Below are positions 62,439 through 64,000 of a DNA stretch of 64,000 nt, piece by piece (position 1 is the first letter of the stretch; each line of letters begins with the position of its first letter). A model generated the notes under the pieces. That model had not been told where the DNA came from. It searched no databases and saw only the letters and a program-made list of their open reading frames with translations. The stretch lies in assembly GCF_003611035.1 (NCBI RefSeq), contig NZ_CP030033.1, positions 3,658,001-3,722,000 of the forward strand. Reading direction: 5' to 3'. This DNA comes from Cryobacterium soli. Lineage in GTDB: Bacteria > Actinomycetota > Actinomycetes > Actinomycetales > Microbacteriaceae. Made by a program: the position numbers and the translations under genes.

Positions 62439-62500
62439 CATGACTGGCCCATTTTCGCTAGTACGACGGCAGATTTACTAGCAAAAATGGGCCAGTCATG
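62439..62500. repeat. Near-perfect palindrome, second of two
   Basis: Arms of 24 bases at 62439-62462 and 62477-62500 match at 23 of 24 positions around a 14-base loop. The arms share the core GGCCCATTTTCGCTAGT with the first palindrome, so the two are copies of one element about 100 bases apart. Confidence 0.92.
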
Positions 62501-62607
62501 TCTGGGCCGGGGCGTTGGGCGGGCCAGCCTGGGATTGAGGGGCTGTGGCGTGGGGCGGATTACGCTGTCGGCATGCGTGACGTGCGCCCCGGCCGCGCGC
62601 TCCGTAG

Positions 62608-63450
<843 letters not shown>

Positions 63451-63476
63451 CCCCACCCGGCTCCTGGCGTGCCACA

Positions 63477-63509
63477 AACGGCCCCTTCCGCACTCCGGAA
63501 GGGGCCGTT
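63477..63509 (+). terminator. Strong hairpin terminator
   Basis: Perfect 14-base arms AACGGCCCCTTCCG (63477-63490) and CGGAAGGGGCCGTT (63496-63509) with a 5-base loop, 27 bases after the aldo/keto reductase stop. Confidence 0.9.
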
Positions 63510-63559
63510 CTTGGCATCTCAGGGCGGCGTCGCGCATCGGAAGCGCCCGGGCCCCGTCG

Positions 63560-63700
63560 CCGACTTGCCGCACCGTGCCCTCTCCATGCCCGTGAGGGGG
63601 AGGTTTGCCGCGACTCGGCGAATGCGCCCGTCGTTCACTTGCCGCAAAGTGCCCTCTCCGCGCCCGCGAGGGGGTCGTTTGCCGCAACTCGGCGGATGCG
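63560..63700. repeat. Two further copies of the dispersed intergenic repeat
   Basis: Copy 3 (about 63560-63625) and copy 4 (about 63634-63700) share CTTGCCGCA, GTGCCCTCTCC, the CCCTC/GAGGG stem and TTTGCCGCAACTCGGCG. They match the copies at 24301-24436. The region between the aldo/keto reductase and the FMN reductase has no gene. Confidence 0.8.
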
Positions 63701-63782
63701 GCTGGGCCGGCGAGCATCCGCCGTCTTACGCCGTGTGTCGGCGCGGGTGGCGGCATCCGTGGCGGGCACTTAGCGTCGAAGC

Positions 63783-64000
63783 ATGTCGTACACCCTGAAC
63801 GTCGTCGCCGTCTCCGGCAGCCTGCACGCGCCCTCGAAGACCACCGCGCTGGTACGGGCCATCCTCGCCGCGCTGGAGCGCGAGCTGTCGATCGACGTGC
63901 ACCTGATCGAGCTCAGCCAGGTGGGCCGGGAGTTCTCCGGGGCGCTCCGCCGCGACGAGCTCTCCGCCGCGGCCGAGGCCGACCTCGTGCGCATCGAGGG
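63783..64000 (+). CDS. NAD(P)H-dependent FMN reductase (partial, 3' end outside window)
   Basis: 72 residues visible from ATG 63783. It starts MSYTLNVVAVSGSLHAPSKT, the flavodoxin-like phosphate-binding loop of the MsuE/SsuE group, and runs on as a Rossmann-like beta-alpha fold (ALVRAILAALERELSIDVHL). It would reduce FMN with NAD(P)H. No monooxygenase partner is visible inside the window. The reading frame is open at the right end. Confidence 0.88.
   Translation, partial: MSYTLNVVAVSGSLHAPSKTTALVRAILAALERELSIDVHLIELSQVGREFSGALRRDELSAAAEADLVRIE

Overview
The window is about 64 kb of dense, very GC-rich chromosome. It has tight operons, many GTG starts, DtxR/IdeR-type iron boxes, and the order mscL - FmdB-type ribbon - 5-FTHF cyclo-ligase - galU - rimJ-like - sepX/glpR-like - tRNA-Ala. 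This fits an actinobacterium, most likely of the Microbacteriaceae (Cryobacterium or a close relative). The family assignment is inference from gene content and sequence style, not from a marker gene. No phage, plasmid or CRISPR module is visible. The region is core chromosome disturbed by three insertion sequences.

Layout. 0-8 kb: the end of an EamA-type transporter, an IS110-family element with a likely guide-RNA leader, then a Pls/PosA-type single-module synthetase followed after 7 bases by an M1 zinc aminopeptidase. Reading the adenylation pocket by hand gives a lysine-like code, so this pair may make and trim a poly-lysine-type peptide. 8-17 kb: a Cys-rich four-helix copper-storage-like protein, a CtpE-like P-type ATPase, and a 1734-residue secreted M1 peptidase with about 12 Ig-like repeats. 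17-24 kb: Sfp-type phosphopantetheinyl transferase, a membrane protein, CorA, and a very large SF1-helicase-like protein whose Walker A lysine is glycine. 24-32 kb: the conserved mscL-galU-sepX block, a tRNA-Ala, an ankyrin protein, a zinc-ribbon/nuclease-like protein and a baeRF-type protein. 32-44 kb: a deleted IS481 derivative, a ThrE-like exporter, acyl-CoA dehydrogenase, DUF4349 lipoprotein, alpha/beta hydrolase, two aldo-keto reductases, MFS transporter, sulfurtransferase and PhzF-like isomerase. 44-49 kb: an iron-siderophore ABC importer (two permeases, ATPase, lipoprotein) under two IdeR boxes. 49-53 kb: a polar amino-acid ABC importer with tandemly duplicated binding proteins. 53-54 kb: an intact IS481 element sitting on the stop codon of that operon. 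54-64 kb: DoxX/MarR divergent pair, hrpA, a four-gene ABC export operon with its own winged-helix regulator, a third aldo-keto reductase and the start of an FMN reductase.

Two threads stand out. First, the putative lysine-polymer cassette (synthetase, peptidase, carrier-activating transferase nearby). Second, the repeat content: both IS481-type elements are inserted in NCTAGN sites that are stop codons of the upstream gene, and the intact transposase borrows its own stop codon from the target. At least seven long-armed intergenic palindromes, two tandem arrays, a dispersed roughly 60-base repeat present at both ends of the window, and a REP-like repeat that also occurs inside hrpA coding sequence are not explained by any gene.
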